Source of the DNA: an uncultured Bacteroidales bacterium
GTDB taxonomy: Bacteria > Bacteroidota > Bacteroidia > Bacteroidales > UBA932
Direction: 5' to 3'
Assembly (NCBI GenBank): GCA_949289565.1
Contig: CASEOO010000002.1
Coordinates: 124,001-188,000 of the forward strand
Length of the DNA: 64,000 bases
Shown one piece after another: positions 54,889 to 63,204 of this stretch. Position numbers and translations under genes: made by a program. The notes below the pieces were generated by a model that searched no databases, was not told the origin of the DNA, and saw only the letters and a list, made by a program, of their open reading frames with translations. Position 1 is the stretch's first letter; each line of letters begins with the position of its first letter.

Positions 54889-54918
54889 CAAATGTATTAA
54901 TTATTTATTAATATGCAA
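54889..54918 (-). promoter_or_regulatory. Near-consensus promoter of the sialic-acid operon
   Basis: On the minus strand, TTG (54916-54918) and TACATTTG (54889-54896) are separated by 19 bp, fitting the Bacteroides consensus. Transcription should start near 54882, about 55 nt before nanA. An inverted repeat GTATTAA/TTAATAC (54894-54900 and 54922-54928) overlaps both elements and could be an operator. Confidence 0.72.
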
Positions 54919-54997
54919 TATTTAATACACGAAAAATAACTATAAATACTGCGATAAGTATGAAAATATTATTATAAGTAATATTTATTGAAATTAT

Positions 54998-55029
54998 TTT
55001 GTATTATTTATTTTTTATTGTTAAGTTTG
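54998..55029 (+). promoter_or_regulatory. Promoter of the GntR regulator-transporter operon
   Basis: TTTG (54998-55001) and TAAGTTTG (55022-55029) are separated by 20 bp. Transcription should start near 55036, leaving a leader of about 80 nt. Confidence 0.68.
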
Positions 55030-55066
55030 CATTGTGACCACATAATGTGTGTTGAAAACATTGTGT

Positions 55067-55086
55067 ACAGCCGGTGTCGGCTTTGT
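55067..55086. promoter_or_regulatory. Operator-like inverted repeat in the regulator leader
   Basis: AGCCG (55069-55073) and CGGCT (55078-55082) flank GTGT, with partly symmetrical ACA/TGT outside. It lies between the predicted start site and the regulator ATG, where binding would give autorepression. GntR-family dimers bind such short palindromes; this assignment is inferred. Confidence 0.4.
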
Positions 55087-55117
55087 GTAACTTTAAATAA
55101 ACCTGAAATTTATTGTC

Positions 55118-55849
55118 ATGAAAGAGGATGTGTCGCTTGTCGAACAGACGCAGAGGGATATCTTGAAGTATATATCCCAGAATGGAAATTCTTCTCGCCT
55201 GCCGAAAGAGCAGGAGTTTGTAGAACTGCTGGGTGTGAGCCGGGTGGTGGTCAGAGAGGCGCTCAGCAGGCTGCGGGCAGTGGGCATTATAGAGACTAAA
55301 AGAAAAAAGGGGACTGTAGTGGTCGTCCCCGAAGTGTTCGGGGTTCTGAAGTCTATTGTTGCTTCAGGGCTTTTGGACAAGGATACTTTGAGGGATTTGT
55401 ACCAGCTTCGCCTGATGCTGGAGATAGGAATGGCAGACTTTGTTTATATGAACAAGACAGAGGAGCAGATGGCAGACCTGGACAAAATAGTGGCGGAGGA
55501 AGTTCTTCTGAATAATGAAATGTCCGTGGCTTCTGATATCGATACACAATATGAGATAGCGAGGAAGCTGACAGATGTCGATGTGCGTTTCCATAGCAAG
55601 CTTTTCGAGATGACGGGCAACAAGAGCCTGATAGATTTCCAATATATACTCAGGCATCTTTTCACATTGTACTTTCCCAAAGTGAAGACCGACTATCATT
55701 CGAGGGCTCTTGTTTCTCATGTGAGCCTTTTCAATATATTGAGGACCAGCACTCCTGATGCGTTCAGGATGGGAATGAGGCTTCATCTGAAGACGCAGTT
55801 TGACAATATGGAGTCTATACTCGACAAAACATTTAACGGCAATCAATAA
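55118..55849 (+). CDS. GntR-family regulator, FadR/FCD subfamily
   Basis: The 243-residue protein has an N-terminal winged helix: LPKEQEFVELLGVSRVVVRE then ALSRLRAVGIIETKRKKGT (residues 25-68). The all-helical FCD ligand domain is at about 90-235, with DVDVRFHSKLFEMTGNKSL, and histidines at 169-170 positions typical of metal-binding FCD members. It probably represses the divergent nan operon and its own gene until a sialic-acid-derived ligand binds, as NanR does in enteric bacteria; here that is inferred from position. It is 11 bp upstream of the transporter gene, so both are likely one transcript. Confidence 0.9.
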   Translation: MKEDVSLVEQTQRDILKYISQNGNSSRLPKEQEFVELLGVSRVVVREALSRLRAVGIIETKRKKGTVVVVPEVFGVLKSIVASGLLDKDTLRDLYQLRLMLEIGMADFVYMNKTEEQMADLDKIVAEEVLLNNEMSVASDIDTQYEIARKLTDVDVRFHSKLFEMTGNKSLIDFQYILRHLFTLYFPKVKTDYHSRALVSHVSLFNILRTSTPDAFRMGMRLHLKTQFDNMESILDKTFNGNQ

Positions 55850-55860
55850 TTATTGGCAAA

Positions 55861-58455
55861 ATGAAACTTGTCTGCAAACCTGTTTATCTTCTTGCCGCCG
55901 TGCTCATGCTTGCCACGGCGCCGTCTCTTGCGGCTAAGACGGAATGCGAGGTGCGCTGTGTGGCTTCAATGCCTGGCGCATCATCGTCGCACGCCGGCGT
56001 GTCCGGTGCATTTGTCGGCGTATCCGGCCATACTGTGATTATCGCCGGCGGTTCCGATTTCCCGGATTTGAAGCCATGGGAAGGAGGCCATAAAAAATAT
56101 TATGACACTGTCTATACGCTGGCATTGCATGACGGTGAATATGTTTGTGAAGTTTCAGATGCCAGGCTGCCTGTGCCGTTGGCGGGAGGATGCGCCGCAT
56201 CCGATGGGCGGACTGTTTATTGTTTTGGAGGCAGGAACGATGAGGTGGCCAGTGATAAAGTTTACGCTATATCTCTGGACGGAGGCGAAGTGAATGTATC
56301 TGAAATTTCGACTCTTCCCGATGGGTTCGTGCCAGCTTCTGCAGTATATTATAAGGAAGGCGGCATATTTGTCCATGGAACGGCATATGGGCAGAATGCC
56401 ATGTACAGGTACTCTATTCCATCGGGGAAATGGCATGCCGGGCCAGGGTGTCCTGACCGGACAATATCAGAAGGCTGTTCATTTGTCTATCAGCACAATG
56501 GAAGGGAAGATGCTCTGTATCTTATCGGAGGCCGCGGTGTGGACAGTGACGGGCTGTATATGTCGTCTGCCATATGGGAATATCTTCCGGTTCATGGCAA
56601 ATGGAACAGAAAGACCGGTATAGTCATTGACGGCAGGCCGTCACCCCTGATGTATTCGTCGGCTGTGCCATATGGTTCTGCGCATATAATCGTGGCTGGC
56701 GGAGATGACGGGGTGGAATTCCAGAAGAGATATGCTCTGGAAGCGATGCTTGAACAAAAGATGACGTCAGAAATGCGTGACAGCCTTGAACGTGAACTGG
56801 CTGACGCCAGCACGCATCATGCAGGTTTCTGCAACAAGATTTTTGCTTATCATACAGTCACAGACACCTGGACGGAGATAGGGGAGGCAGATGTCGCTAT
56901 CCCAGTAGGAACCGCTCCTGTGCTTGTAAATGGCAAGATTCTGATGCCTTCTGGAGAAATACATCCTGGGATAAGGACCGGGGATATCCTTGAGATAACT
57001 GTTGCGGATGAAGTGCGTTTCGGCTGGATAAATTATGCTGTCATAGCCGTTTATCTGCTGGGGATGATGTGCGTGGGATTTTATTTTTCCCGCAAGGCCA
57101 ATAATACTGATCATTTTTTCAAAGGAGGAGGCAAGATTCCATGGTGGGCCGCCGGCATAAGTATTTTTGCTACGGCATTGAGCGCCATTACTTTCCTTTC
57201 TATTCCCGCGAAGGCTTATATGGCTGATTGGGGAATGTTTATTTTCAACATGGGAATACTGATCATCGTGCCTGTCGTCATTCATTTTTATCTTCCTTTT
57301 TTCAGAAAACTTAATGTGGCGTCGGCATATGAATATCTTGAACAGAGGTTCAGTGCGCCTGTGCGGTATCTGGCTTCGCTTTTCTTCTGCCTGTTTATGT
57401 TTGCAAGGGTTGCTATTGTGCTTTTCCTGCCGTCGCTGGCTTTAAATGCTGTCACAGGGCTGGATGTTTATCTCTGCATTCTTCTCATGGGGCTTGTGAC
57501 TCTGGCGTATTGCACGTTGGGAGGCATCGAGGCTGTTATTTGGGGCGATGTCATTCAAGGAATTATACTTGTGGGAGGTGCAGTAGTCTCACTGGTGTAT
57601 CTGGTGGCAGGCGTGGATGGAGGCCTTGGCGCTTTGGTGAATATCGCCATTGATGACCATAAGTTCAATATTTTGGATTTTTCTTTCGACTGGACCAAGC
57701 CAGTATTCTGGGTTACGCTGCTTGGCGGCATAGCAAACCAGCTTCTTACATACACCAGCGACCAGTCAGTAGTGCAGCGGTATATTACGGTCAAAGATAC
57801 TGCCGGGACTAAAAAAGGCCTGTGGCTGAACGGCATCATGGCAGTGCCTATAGCGCTGATATTCTTTTCTATCGGGACTGGCTTGTATGTGTTTTTCAAA
57901 CAGCATCCGGATATGCTGAATGCGGGCATGTCAAATACCGATTCGATTTTCCCTCACTATATTATGTGCGGGCTTCCTGTGGGGGTGGCAGGACTGCTGA
58001 TAGCGGCGATTTTTGCGGCGGCGATGTCTACGCTTTCGGCTAATATAAACTCTACTTCCACTGTGATGACAGAGGATTTCTATGCCAGGCTGAAGAAAAA
58101 TGTTACTGATAAAGGCAAAATGAAATTTGCCAGATGGACAGGAATCGCAATAGGAACATTCGGCATCGTTATGGCAGTTCTGCTGGCCACTTTTGATATA
58201 GCTTCTCTTTGGGATCAGTTCAATTTCTTTCTTGGCCTTCTCACTAGCGGCCTGGGCGGATTGTTCATGATGGGTATCTTTACTAAGCGGATTGGCACAC
58301 GCAGCGCTTTGACGGGCTTTGCGGGCAGCATAGCTGTCCTGTTGCTATGCCATGGTTTTTCACATGTGTCGGTAATACTTTATGGTTTCATCGGCCTCGT
58401 GTCGTGCTTTTTGACAGGGTGGCTTTCGAGTTTCCTTTATGGCTATGGAAAATAA
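55861..58455 (+). CDS. Fusion of Kelch mutarotase-like domain and sodium/solute symporter
   Basis: The 864-residue protein starts with a signal peptide (VYLLAAVLMLATAPSLAA), then a six-bladed Kelch domain (about 30-375) with repeats such as VIIAGGSDFPDLKPWEGGHK, YCFGGRNDEV, YLIGGRGVD and IIVAGGDDGVEFQ. This resembles NanM/YjhT sialic-acid mutarotase and its permuted relatives. From about residue 388 the rest is a sodium:solute symporter: GGGKIPWWAAGISIFATALS followed by AITFLSIPAKAY, LAYCTLGGIEAVIWGDVIQG, and about 13 membrane segments. The Kelch part would face the periplasm and convert anomers for uptake by the attached transporter. Length and continuous frame show a true fusion. Sialic acid as substrate is inferred from the operon. 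Confidence 0.88.
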   Translation: MKLVCKPVYLLAAVLMLATAPSLAAKTECEVRCVASMPGASSSHAGVSGAFVGVSGHTVIIAGGSDFPDLKPWEGGHKKYYDTVYTLALHDGEYVCEVSDARLPVPLAGGCAASDGRTVYCFGGRNDEVASDKVYAISLDGGEVNVSEISTLPDGFVPASAVYYKEGGIFVHGTAYGQNAMYRYSIPSGKWHAGPGCPDRTISEGCSFVYQHNGREDALYLIGGRGVDSDGLYMSSAIWEYLPVHGKWNRKTGIVIDGRPSPLMYSSAVPYGSAHIIVAGGDDGVEFQKRYALEAMLEQKMTSEMRDSLERELADASTHHAGFCNKIFAYHTVTDTWTEIGEADVAIPVGTAPVLVNGKILMPSGEIHPGIRTGDILEITVADEVRFGWINYAVIAVYLLGMMCVGFYFSRKANNTDHFFKGGGKIPWWAAGISIFATALSAITFLSIPAKAYMADWGMFIFNMGILIIVPVVIHFYLPFFRKLNVASAYEYLEQRFSAPVRYLASLFFCLFMFARVAIVLFLPSLALNAVTGLDVYLCILLMGLVTLAYCTLGGIEAVIWGDVIQGIILVGGAVVSLVYLVAGVDGGLGALVNIAIDDHKFNILDFSFDWTKPVFWVTLLGGIANQLLTYTSDQSVVQRYITVKDTAGTKKGLWLNGIMAVPIALIFFSIGTGLYVFFKQHPDMLNAGMSNTDSIFPHYIMCGLPVGVAGLLIAAIFAAAMSTLSANINSTSTVMTEDFYARLKKNVTDKGKMKFARWTGIAIGTFGIVMAVLLATFDIASLWDQFNFFLGLLTSGLGGLFMMGIFTKRIGTRSALTGFAGSIAVLLLCHGFSHVSVILYGFIGLVSCFLTGWLSSFLYGYGK

Positions 58456-58459
58456 CTCG

Positions 58460-59269
58460 TCACCAGCTGCCGCTGGCGCCTCCTCCGCCGAAGGAGCCGC
58501 CTCCAAATCCGCCGAATCCTCCTCCGAAGCTCCCTCCGCCAAAAGAGCCTCCGCCGGAATAGCCTCTGCCGCTTCCGCCGAGGATATTCCCGATGATGAG
58601 GCCTCGCATGAAGTCTCCGCTGTCATGGTCTTCGAACCGTCCGCCGCCTTGGTTCCCTCCGTTTCTTCCTCCGCGCCCTGCGATGGCTGCAATGATGAAT
58701 ACCATGATGAACAGGGCGAGCCCGGCTATCATTCCGGCCGGAAGTCCGCGTTCTTCGGCAGGCTCGGAAATTTCCCCTGATGCAAGCTTCATCAGCACGG
58801 TGCATGCCTTGTCTATCCCTGCATAGTAGCTGCCGGCTTGAAACGCTGGAATCATATAGGCGGATATTATCCTGCTGGCATAGCTGTCAGGTATCGCACC
58901 CTCAAGACCATATCCGACGCTGATGTTTACCTGCCCGGGGGAGTCTGATGTCTTGGGTTTGACCAGGATGACTATCCCGTTGTCAAATTTTTCTGACCCT
59001 ACGCCCCATGCATGTCCCAGCTCTGTCCCGTATTCAGATGGGGACATGCCTTCCAGATCATAGACAGTAACTACGGCTATCTGGTTTGATGTAGAGTCAT
59101 TGAAATTTGTCAGCTTCGTTTCCAGCATATAAGCCTGGCGGTAGTCAAGCAGCCCTGCGAAATCATTTACAAGCCTGGGCGGCTGCGGCCTGGCCGGTAT
59201 CGCGGCAGAAGAGATGGCGATACATAAAAGCGCGATGAAAACTGCTGTAATTTTCTGTATTTTCTGCAT
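58460..59269 (-). CDS. YgcG-type TPM domain membrane protein
   Basis: The 269-residue protein has a signal peptide (ITAVFIALLCIAISSAA), a TPM domain at about residues 33-155 (VNDFAGLLDYRQAYMLETKL, QIAVVTVYDLEGMSPSEYG and DNGIVILVKPK), one membrane segment near 178-200, and a Gly/Ser-rich tail (SGGGSFGGGSFGGGFGGFGG). TPM proteins face the periplasm and are linked to membrane or photosystem quality control; precise function is unknown. It is the last of a LemA-TPM-TPM gene set, and its stop lies 4 bp from the convergent transporter gene stop. Confidence 0.87.
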   Translation of the reverse strand: MQKIQKITAVFIALLCIAISSAAIPARPQPPRLVNDFAGLLDYRQAYMLETKLTNFNDSTSNQIAVVTVYDLEGMSPSEYGTELGHAWGVGSEKFDNGIVILVKPKTSDSPGQVNISVGYGLEGAIPDSYASRIISAYMIPAFQAGSYYAGIDKACTVLMKLASGEISEPAEERGLPAGMIAGLALFIMVFIIAAIAGRGGRNGGNQGGGRFEDHDSGDFMRGLIIGNILGGSGRGYSGGGSFGGGSFGGGFGGFGGGSFGGGGASGSW

Positions 59270-59305
59270 GGAAAACGTGGATTCAATGCGGGCTTGCAGA
59301 TGCCT

Positions 59306-59740
59306 CTATTTTCTATAGGAGATTTCGTCAGGCTGTTCGTTTACGTCCCCGCTTTGGTACGGAAAGTAATATTTAAGCTTTTCCCCTGTCATTCTGACTG
59401 CGTCTGCTATGCCTTCGGCGAATCTCCCTGTACTGAAGCATTCATGAATATGTGCAGATATATCCTGCCAGAAGTTTTCCGGGACGATGTCGTTGATTCC
59501 CTTGTCTCCGACGATTGCGAACACTTTTGAAGTGCATGCTACATAGATCAGGACTCCGTTTTTTGCGGCAGTTTTGTCCATGCCGAGTGCATAGAACACT
59601 TCTACAGCTTTTTTATATGCATCTTCGCAAGTGTCGTCTATGTGCACCCGTATTTCGCCGGAAGTATTGGTCTCGGCCTCTTTGATGGCCGAGACTATCA
59701 TTTCCTGTCCTTTTCGGTCAAGAAAGTCTTTGGGGTTCAT
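59306..59740 (-). CDS. Small TPM domain protein
   Basis: The 144-residue protein is nearly all TPM domain: AIKEAETNTSGEIRVHID, a central block with KNGVLIYVACTSKVFAIVGD then KGINDIVPENFWQDI, and a helix with GRFAEGIADAVRMTGEKL. It has no signal peptide or membrane segment, so it may be cytosolic or act with a membrane partner. It lies 12 bp after lemA and 36 bp before the larger TPM gene, the usual Bacteroidetes arrangement. Function is not established. Confidence 0.85.
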   Translation of the reverse strand: MNPKDFLDRKGQEMIVSAIKEAETNTSGEIRVHIDDTCEDAYKKAVEVFYALGMDKTAAKNGVLIYVACTSKVFAIVGDKGINDIVPENFWQDISAHIHECFSTGRFAEGIADAVRMTGEKLKYYFPYQSGDVNEQPDEISYRK

Positions 59741-59751
59741 GGCCGCTATGG

Positions 59752-60333
59752 TCAGAATTCCACCTTAGGAGCTTCAGAGGCATTGGCGTCAGCCTCGAAG
59801 TATCCTTTCTGCCCGAATCCGAAAATCGAAGCGAGGATATTGCGCGGGAACTTGCGCACCATGGTATTGTACGACTTGGCGATTTCGTTGTATCTGCGCC
59901 TTTCGGTGGCGATGCGGTTTTCGGTTCCTGCGAGCTCAGCCTGGAGTTCCGAGAAGTTCTGGTTTGCCTTCAGATCCGGATAGTTTTCTGAAATGGCAAG
60001 AAGCCTGCTGAGAGCGGCCCCGATTTCACCCTGGGCTTCCTGGAAAGCGGCGATGTTTTCTTCGGTCAGCTGGTCAGGGTCGACAGTGATCTGTGTGGCT
60101 TTCGAGCGGGCGGCAACTACGCTTTCGAGTGTTTCCTGCTCATGCTCTGCATATCCTTTTACGGTAGCTACCAGGTTAGGGATGAGGTCGAGCCTCCTCT
60201 GGTAAACATTTTCTACTTGTGACCATGCTGATTTCACGTTTTCTTCATGAGAAACGAGTCCGTTGTAGCCTGTGACGGCCCATATGGCTATGACAGCGAT
60301 GGCCGCGATGACGATTATAAGTCCTTTTTTCAT
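59752..60333 (-). CDS. lemA: LemA family protein
   Basis: The 193-residue protein has one N-terminal membrane segment (GLIIVIAAIAVIAIWAVTGY), then the LemA signature: NGLVSHEENVKSAWSQVENV, YQRRLDLIPNLVATVKGYA, LLAISENYPDLKANQNFSEL and ERRRYNEIAKSYN. The body is a long helical bundle on the membrane. It is encoded directly ahead of two TPM proteins, as in many bacteria, implying shared function at the envelope. The role is unknown. Length is typical. Confidence 0.93.
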   Translation of the reverse strand: MKKGLIIVIAAIAVIAIWAVTGYNGLVSHEENVKSAWSQVENVYQRRLDLIPNLVATVKGYAEHEQETLESVVAARSKATQITVDPDQLTEENIAAFQEAQGEIGAALSRLLAISENYPDLKANQNFSELQAELAGTENRIATERRRYNEIAKSYNTMVRKFPRNILASIFGFGQKGYFEADANASEAPKVEF

Positions 60334-60373
60334 GTTTTTTCGTCAAATGACGCAGTTAATATGTGATAAATTT

Positions 60374-61516
60374 TTACTGTTTGTCCCTTACGCACCTTAC
60401 AGTGGTGGCGAAACTGTTTTTAGATGCATAATTTATCTGGAGTACGGGAGCGTTCCAGTAGATGTATCTGTAGAATGCCTCTCCATCCTCTCCTGAGGGC
60501 CCGATGGCGTCTGTCTGCGCGTTGTATTCATCTGAAGACCAGAATGCCGCGAAAAGATAATAGTCGGAATCGAATGTGCCCACACGCCTTCCTTTTTCAT
60601 CGTATGATATGTTCGCGAATCCGCACGGAATGACAGCCAGGCCTGATTCATTCGTGATTTTTACGTCAGGCCAGTATTCCCACATCTGATTTTCTTCGGA
60701 GTTGAAGCTTGCTTCTACCATCATTTTTCCTGGTATGCCTTCCATGATGTTGAATGCTTCCAGTTCGGCCTCCCCGTCTTTGAGTGCGTTCCCCAGGTCC
60801 AGCCAGTCATCTTCAGACGGCAGTCTCCATCCGTCCGGGCAGGCCTGCGAAGCCTCTTTCCATGTGTAGTATCTGCCGAAGATATCTGACATGGCTTCTG
60901 AGTTTTCGTATGCAATCCCGATTTTAGCAGGCGTTTCTTCTGATTCGCTTTCCCCTGCCTGGGTGGCCGCATCACCGGAGTACTTCAGATTTTCAGCGAA
61001 CCATTCCAGACTGCCGATACGCACGGTGTTGTATGTCTTTCCGTCGCGGCTGTCTGTGTATGTGTCTGTTTCGTATTTTCCGCTGAACCCTTTGTCCATG
61101 TTTATCAAGGATGCCTCCTTGTCCACTGTGGTCACTGTCTTTGATGACGACGTGGAATAATATCCTGATGCGAAAGCTGTGCAGGAAATGGTGTATGTCC
61201 CTAATTCGTCAGGAAATTTGAATGTGCTGTCGCCGTGTTCCGTAAGGTGCTCTGTCTCAGTCCAAGTCGTGTCATTCTTGTCTTTGAAAGAGACTTTCCA
61301 GAAGTAGCCGAATCCCTTTCCTTCGGGATGTATCACCCCTGAGGGCGTATAAGTCTGCGACGAGCCCTTTTCTATATAAGGAGTCACCTCAAACCTCAGC
61401 TGTCCGCTCAGTGACGGCAACGATTCTTCACCTTCTTCATCTTTCTTGCATGCCATGATGGCCATGACGGCCAATGTCATCGCGAAGGCGGCTTTTATAT
61501 ATTTTGAAATATTCAT
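60374..61516 (-). CDS. FISUMP domain lipoprotein
   Basis: The 380-residue protein has a lipoprotein signal (AFAMTLAVMAIMAC, Cys about 23) and an immunoglobulin-like N-terminal part (LGTYTISCTAFASGYYSTSS). The C-terminal FISUMP domain (about 150-380) has NTVRIGSLEWFAENLKY, FGRYYTWKEASQACPDGWRL, LPSEDDWLDLG, FWSSDEYN and the terminal ATTVRCVRDKQ. This domain resembles the C-terminal ends of the fimbrial tip proteins in this window. It is probably surface exposed; function is unknown. A consensus promoter precedes it. The LemA/TPM genes follow 40 bp later and may be part of the same transcript. Confidence 0.85.
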   Translation of the reverse strand: MNISKYIKAAFAMTLAVMAIMACKKDEEGEESLPSLSGQLRFEVTPYIEKGSSQTYTPSGVIHPEGKGFGYFWKVSFKDKNDTTWTETEHLTEHGDSTFKFPDELGTYTISCTAFASGYYSTSSSKTVTTVDKEASLINMDKGFSGKYETDTYTDSRDGKTYNTVRIGSLEWFAENLKYSGDAATQAGESESEETPAKIGIAYENSEAMSDIFGRYYTWKEASQACPDGWRLPSEDDWLDLGNALKDGEAELEAFNIMEGIPGKMMVEASFNSEENQMWEYWPDVKITNESGLAVIPCGFANISYDEKGRRVGTFDSDYYLFAAFWSSDEYNAQTDAIGPSGEDGEAFYRYIYWNAPVLQINYASKNSFATTVRCVRDKQ

Positions 61517-61546
61517 CTTCGTATCATTTGAATCTTACCCAAGATG

Positions 61547-61577
61547 CAAATATACGTAAAATTTATTTTCCGTCAAA
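61547..61577 (-). promoter_or_regulatory. Consensus promoter of the FISUMP lipoprotein gene
   Basis: On the minus strand, TTTG (61574-61577) and TATATTTG (61547-61554) are 19 bp apart. The transcript should start near 61540, leaving a 24-nt leader. Confidence 0.75.
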
Positions 61578-61658
61578 TGTCAATAATGCCTGTTCCTGAA
61601 AATGCATGTCCATGACAAAATTTGCGCAGATGACGGTCATTCTTGTTGTAAAAATTCA

Positions 61659-61713
61659 TATATTTGCACAAATAAGTATGGATTTATGCGGATTTTCACA
61701 TTTTTTCATACTT
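61659..61713 (+). promoter_or_regulatory. -7 element and inverted repeat ahead of the first AAA ATPase
   Basis: TATATTTG (61659-61666) fits TAnnTTTG; the nearest TTG elements are 10-13 bp upstream, closer than usual. In the leader, TAAGTATG (61673-61680) and CATACTTA (61707-61714) form an 8-bp inverted repeat with a 26-nt spacer, a possible operator or RNA hairpin. Confidence 0.4.
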
Positions 61714-61727
61714 AATAGTGTGATTTT

Positions 61728-63068
61728 ATGGAATTCAAGAGGGAAATGACAGAGACGCTGAAAAGATGGAAGGATGCGTCAGACAGGAAACCGATTCTTT
61801 TGCGCGGAGCAAGGCAGACGGGGAAGACATGGGTCATGGAAGCATTCGGAAAGGAATGTTTCGAACACTATGTAAAATTCGATTTCGACCGGACTCCTGA
61901 ATTGAAATCAGTATTCAAGGATACAAAAGATCCGGAAAGACTTATTCGCGGCCTGTCATTGTATTCCGATGTCCCGATAATTGCAGGAAAGACACTGATA
62001 GTTTTTGATGAGATTCAGGAATGTGAAGAGGCTTTGAACAGCCTCAAGTATTTTTATGAAGAAGCGCCGGAATATCATATTATAGCCGCTGGATCGTTAT
62101 TGGGAGTGGCCGTGAAGCGGAAGCAGATGACGGTGCCGGTCGGAAAGGTAAAGACCTTGACGATGCTTCCGTTGACATTCAAGGAGTTCCTTGCTGCATC
62201 TGACAACCGTACATATCAGTTTATCGAGAATCTGCAGTCGTTAGAGCATTTGCCGGAAATAATTCTGAATAAACTTATTCTGGAGTATAAGCGTTATTCC
62301 GTCTGTGGGGGAATGCCTGCGGCGGCAGTGAGGCTTATAGACAATCATGGCACGAGGGCTGTCGACGATGAACTTAGGGAAATCCTTGACCTGTATGAAC
62401 TTGATTTTTCAAAATATGTGGAACCGCTGCAAGTGTCCCGGATAAATGCTCTGTGGCATTCGCTTCCGTCGCAACTGTCCAAGGAGAACAGAAAGTTCAT
62501 TTATAAAGTCATCAGGACGGGCGCTCGTGCGAAGGATTATGAAGATGCACTGACATGGCTGGAAGATGCCGGTCTGATATACAGGATATTCAATGTCTCC
62601 AAGCCAGGAATGCCTCTAAGCGCATATTCTGATATTGATTCGTTCAAGGTGTATGCGAGTGACTGCGGTCTGTTGAGACGCCTTGCGAATATTCCTCCCG
62701 AAGTGATCTTGGATGGCAATTCTGGATATTCGGAATTTAAAGGGGCGATGGCGGAGAATATGGTTCTGCAGTCTCTTGTATCAATACTTGAATGCGATAA
62801 GCCATATTATTGGACTTCCGGCAATACGGCCGAGGTGGAGTTTGTGACACAGTTAGGCGCAGAAATAATCCCGATGGAAGTAAAGGCAGAGAACAGGATA
62901 AGCGGACGGAGCCTTTCGGAATACACTAAGAAATACAATCCGCATTTCCGCATAAGATATTCTTTTCAAAATCTCCAGTATAACGGGGGACTGCTCAGCT
63001 GTCCATCGCCACTGGCATGCTGGACCGAAGACCTGTTGAGGCTTGCAGATATCAGAGTATCTGAGTGA
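61728..63068 (+). CDS. AAA_14/DUF4143 ATPase
   Basis: The 446-residue protein has Walker A RGARQTGKTW (residues 26-35), Walker B LIVFDEIQEC near 92, HIIAAGSLLGVAV (sensor region), and the C-terminal DUF4143 nuclease-like domain (about 205-440) with YSVCGGMPAA, GAMAENMVLQSL and EVEFVTQ followed by IIPMEVKAE. The D/E-V-E-F...E-V-K arrangement resembles a PD-(D/E)XK site. These proteins are widespread in gut bacteria; their role is unknown, with defence or mobile-element links proposed. A paralogue follows 137 bp later. Confidence 0.9.
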   Translation: MEFKREMTETLKRWKDASDRKPILLRGARQTGKTWVMEAFGKECFEHYVKFDFDRTPELKSVFKDTKDPERLIRGLSLYSDVPIIAGKTLIVFDEIQECEEALNSLKYFYEEAPEYHIIAAGSLLGVAVKRKQMTVPVGKVKTLTMLPLTFKEFLAASDNRTYQFIENLQSLEHLPEIILNKLILEYKRYSVCGGMPAAAVRLIDNHGTRAVDDELREILDLYELDFSKYVEPLQVSRINALWHSLPSQLSKENRKFIYKVIRTGARAKDYEDALTWLEDAGLIYRIFNVSKPGMPLSAYSDIDSFKVYASDCGLLRRLANIPPEVILDGNSGYSEFKGAMAENMVLQSLVSILECDKPYYWTSGNTAEVEFVTQLGAEIIPMEVKAENRISGRSLSEYTKKYNPHFRIRYSFQNLQYNGGLLSCPSPLACWTEDLLRLADIRVSE

Positions 63069-63078
63069 GTAAAGGGAT

Positions 63079-63163
63079 ATATTTCTTTGGATTTTTGCAA
63101 AAACTGGCGATTTATTTCTTTGGTTTTTTCTCTATAGAGACAATTTATTTGTTTGGATAATTC
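63079..63163 (+). repeat. Three copies of a T-rich motif with exact 33-bp period
   Basis: Copies of ATTTcTTTGGaTTTTT lie at 63079-63096, 63111-63130 and 63142-63163. The [CG]TTTGG core begins at 63085, 63118 and 63151, exactly 33 bp apart (about three helical turns). The third copy contains the -33 element of the next gene. They may be regulator-binding sites. Confidence 0.5.
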
Positions 63164-63179
63164 TATATAGCTATTTTTG
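63148..63179 (+). promoter_or_regulatory. Promoter of the second AAA ATPase
   Basis: TTTG (63148-63151) and TATTTTTG (63172-63179) are separated by 20 bp. Transcription should start near 63186, about 20 nt before the ATG at 63205. Confidence 0.65.
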
Positions 63180-63204
63180 CATACAGAAACAAAGCGTTAT
63201 TTTT

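Noticed and set aside
58439..58780. 113-residue Ala/Ser-rich frame opposite the YgcG-type gene
   Set aside because: Low-complexity antisense of the Gly/Ser-rich tail; not a real protein.
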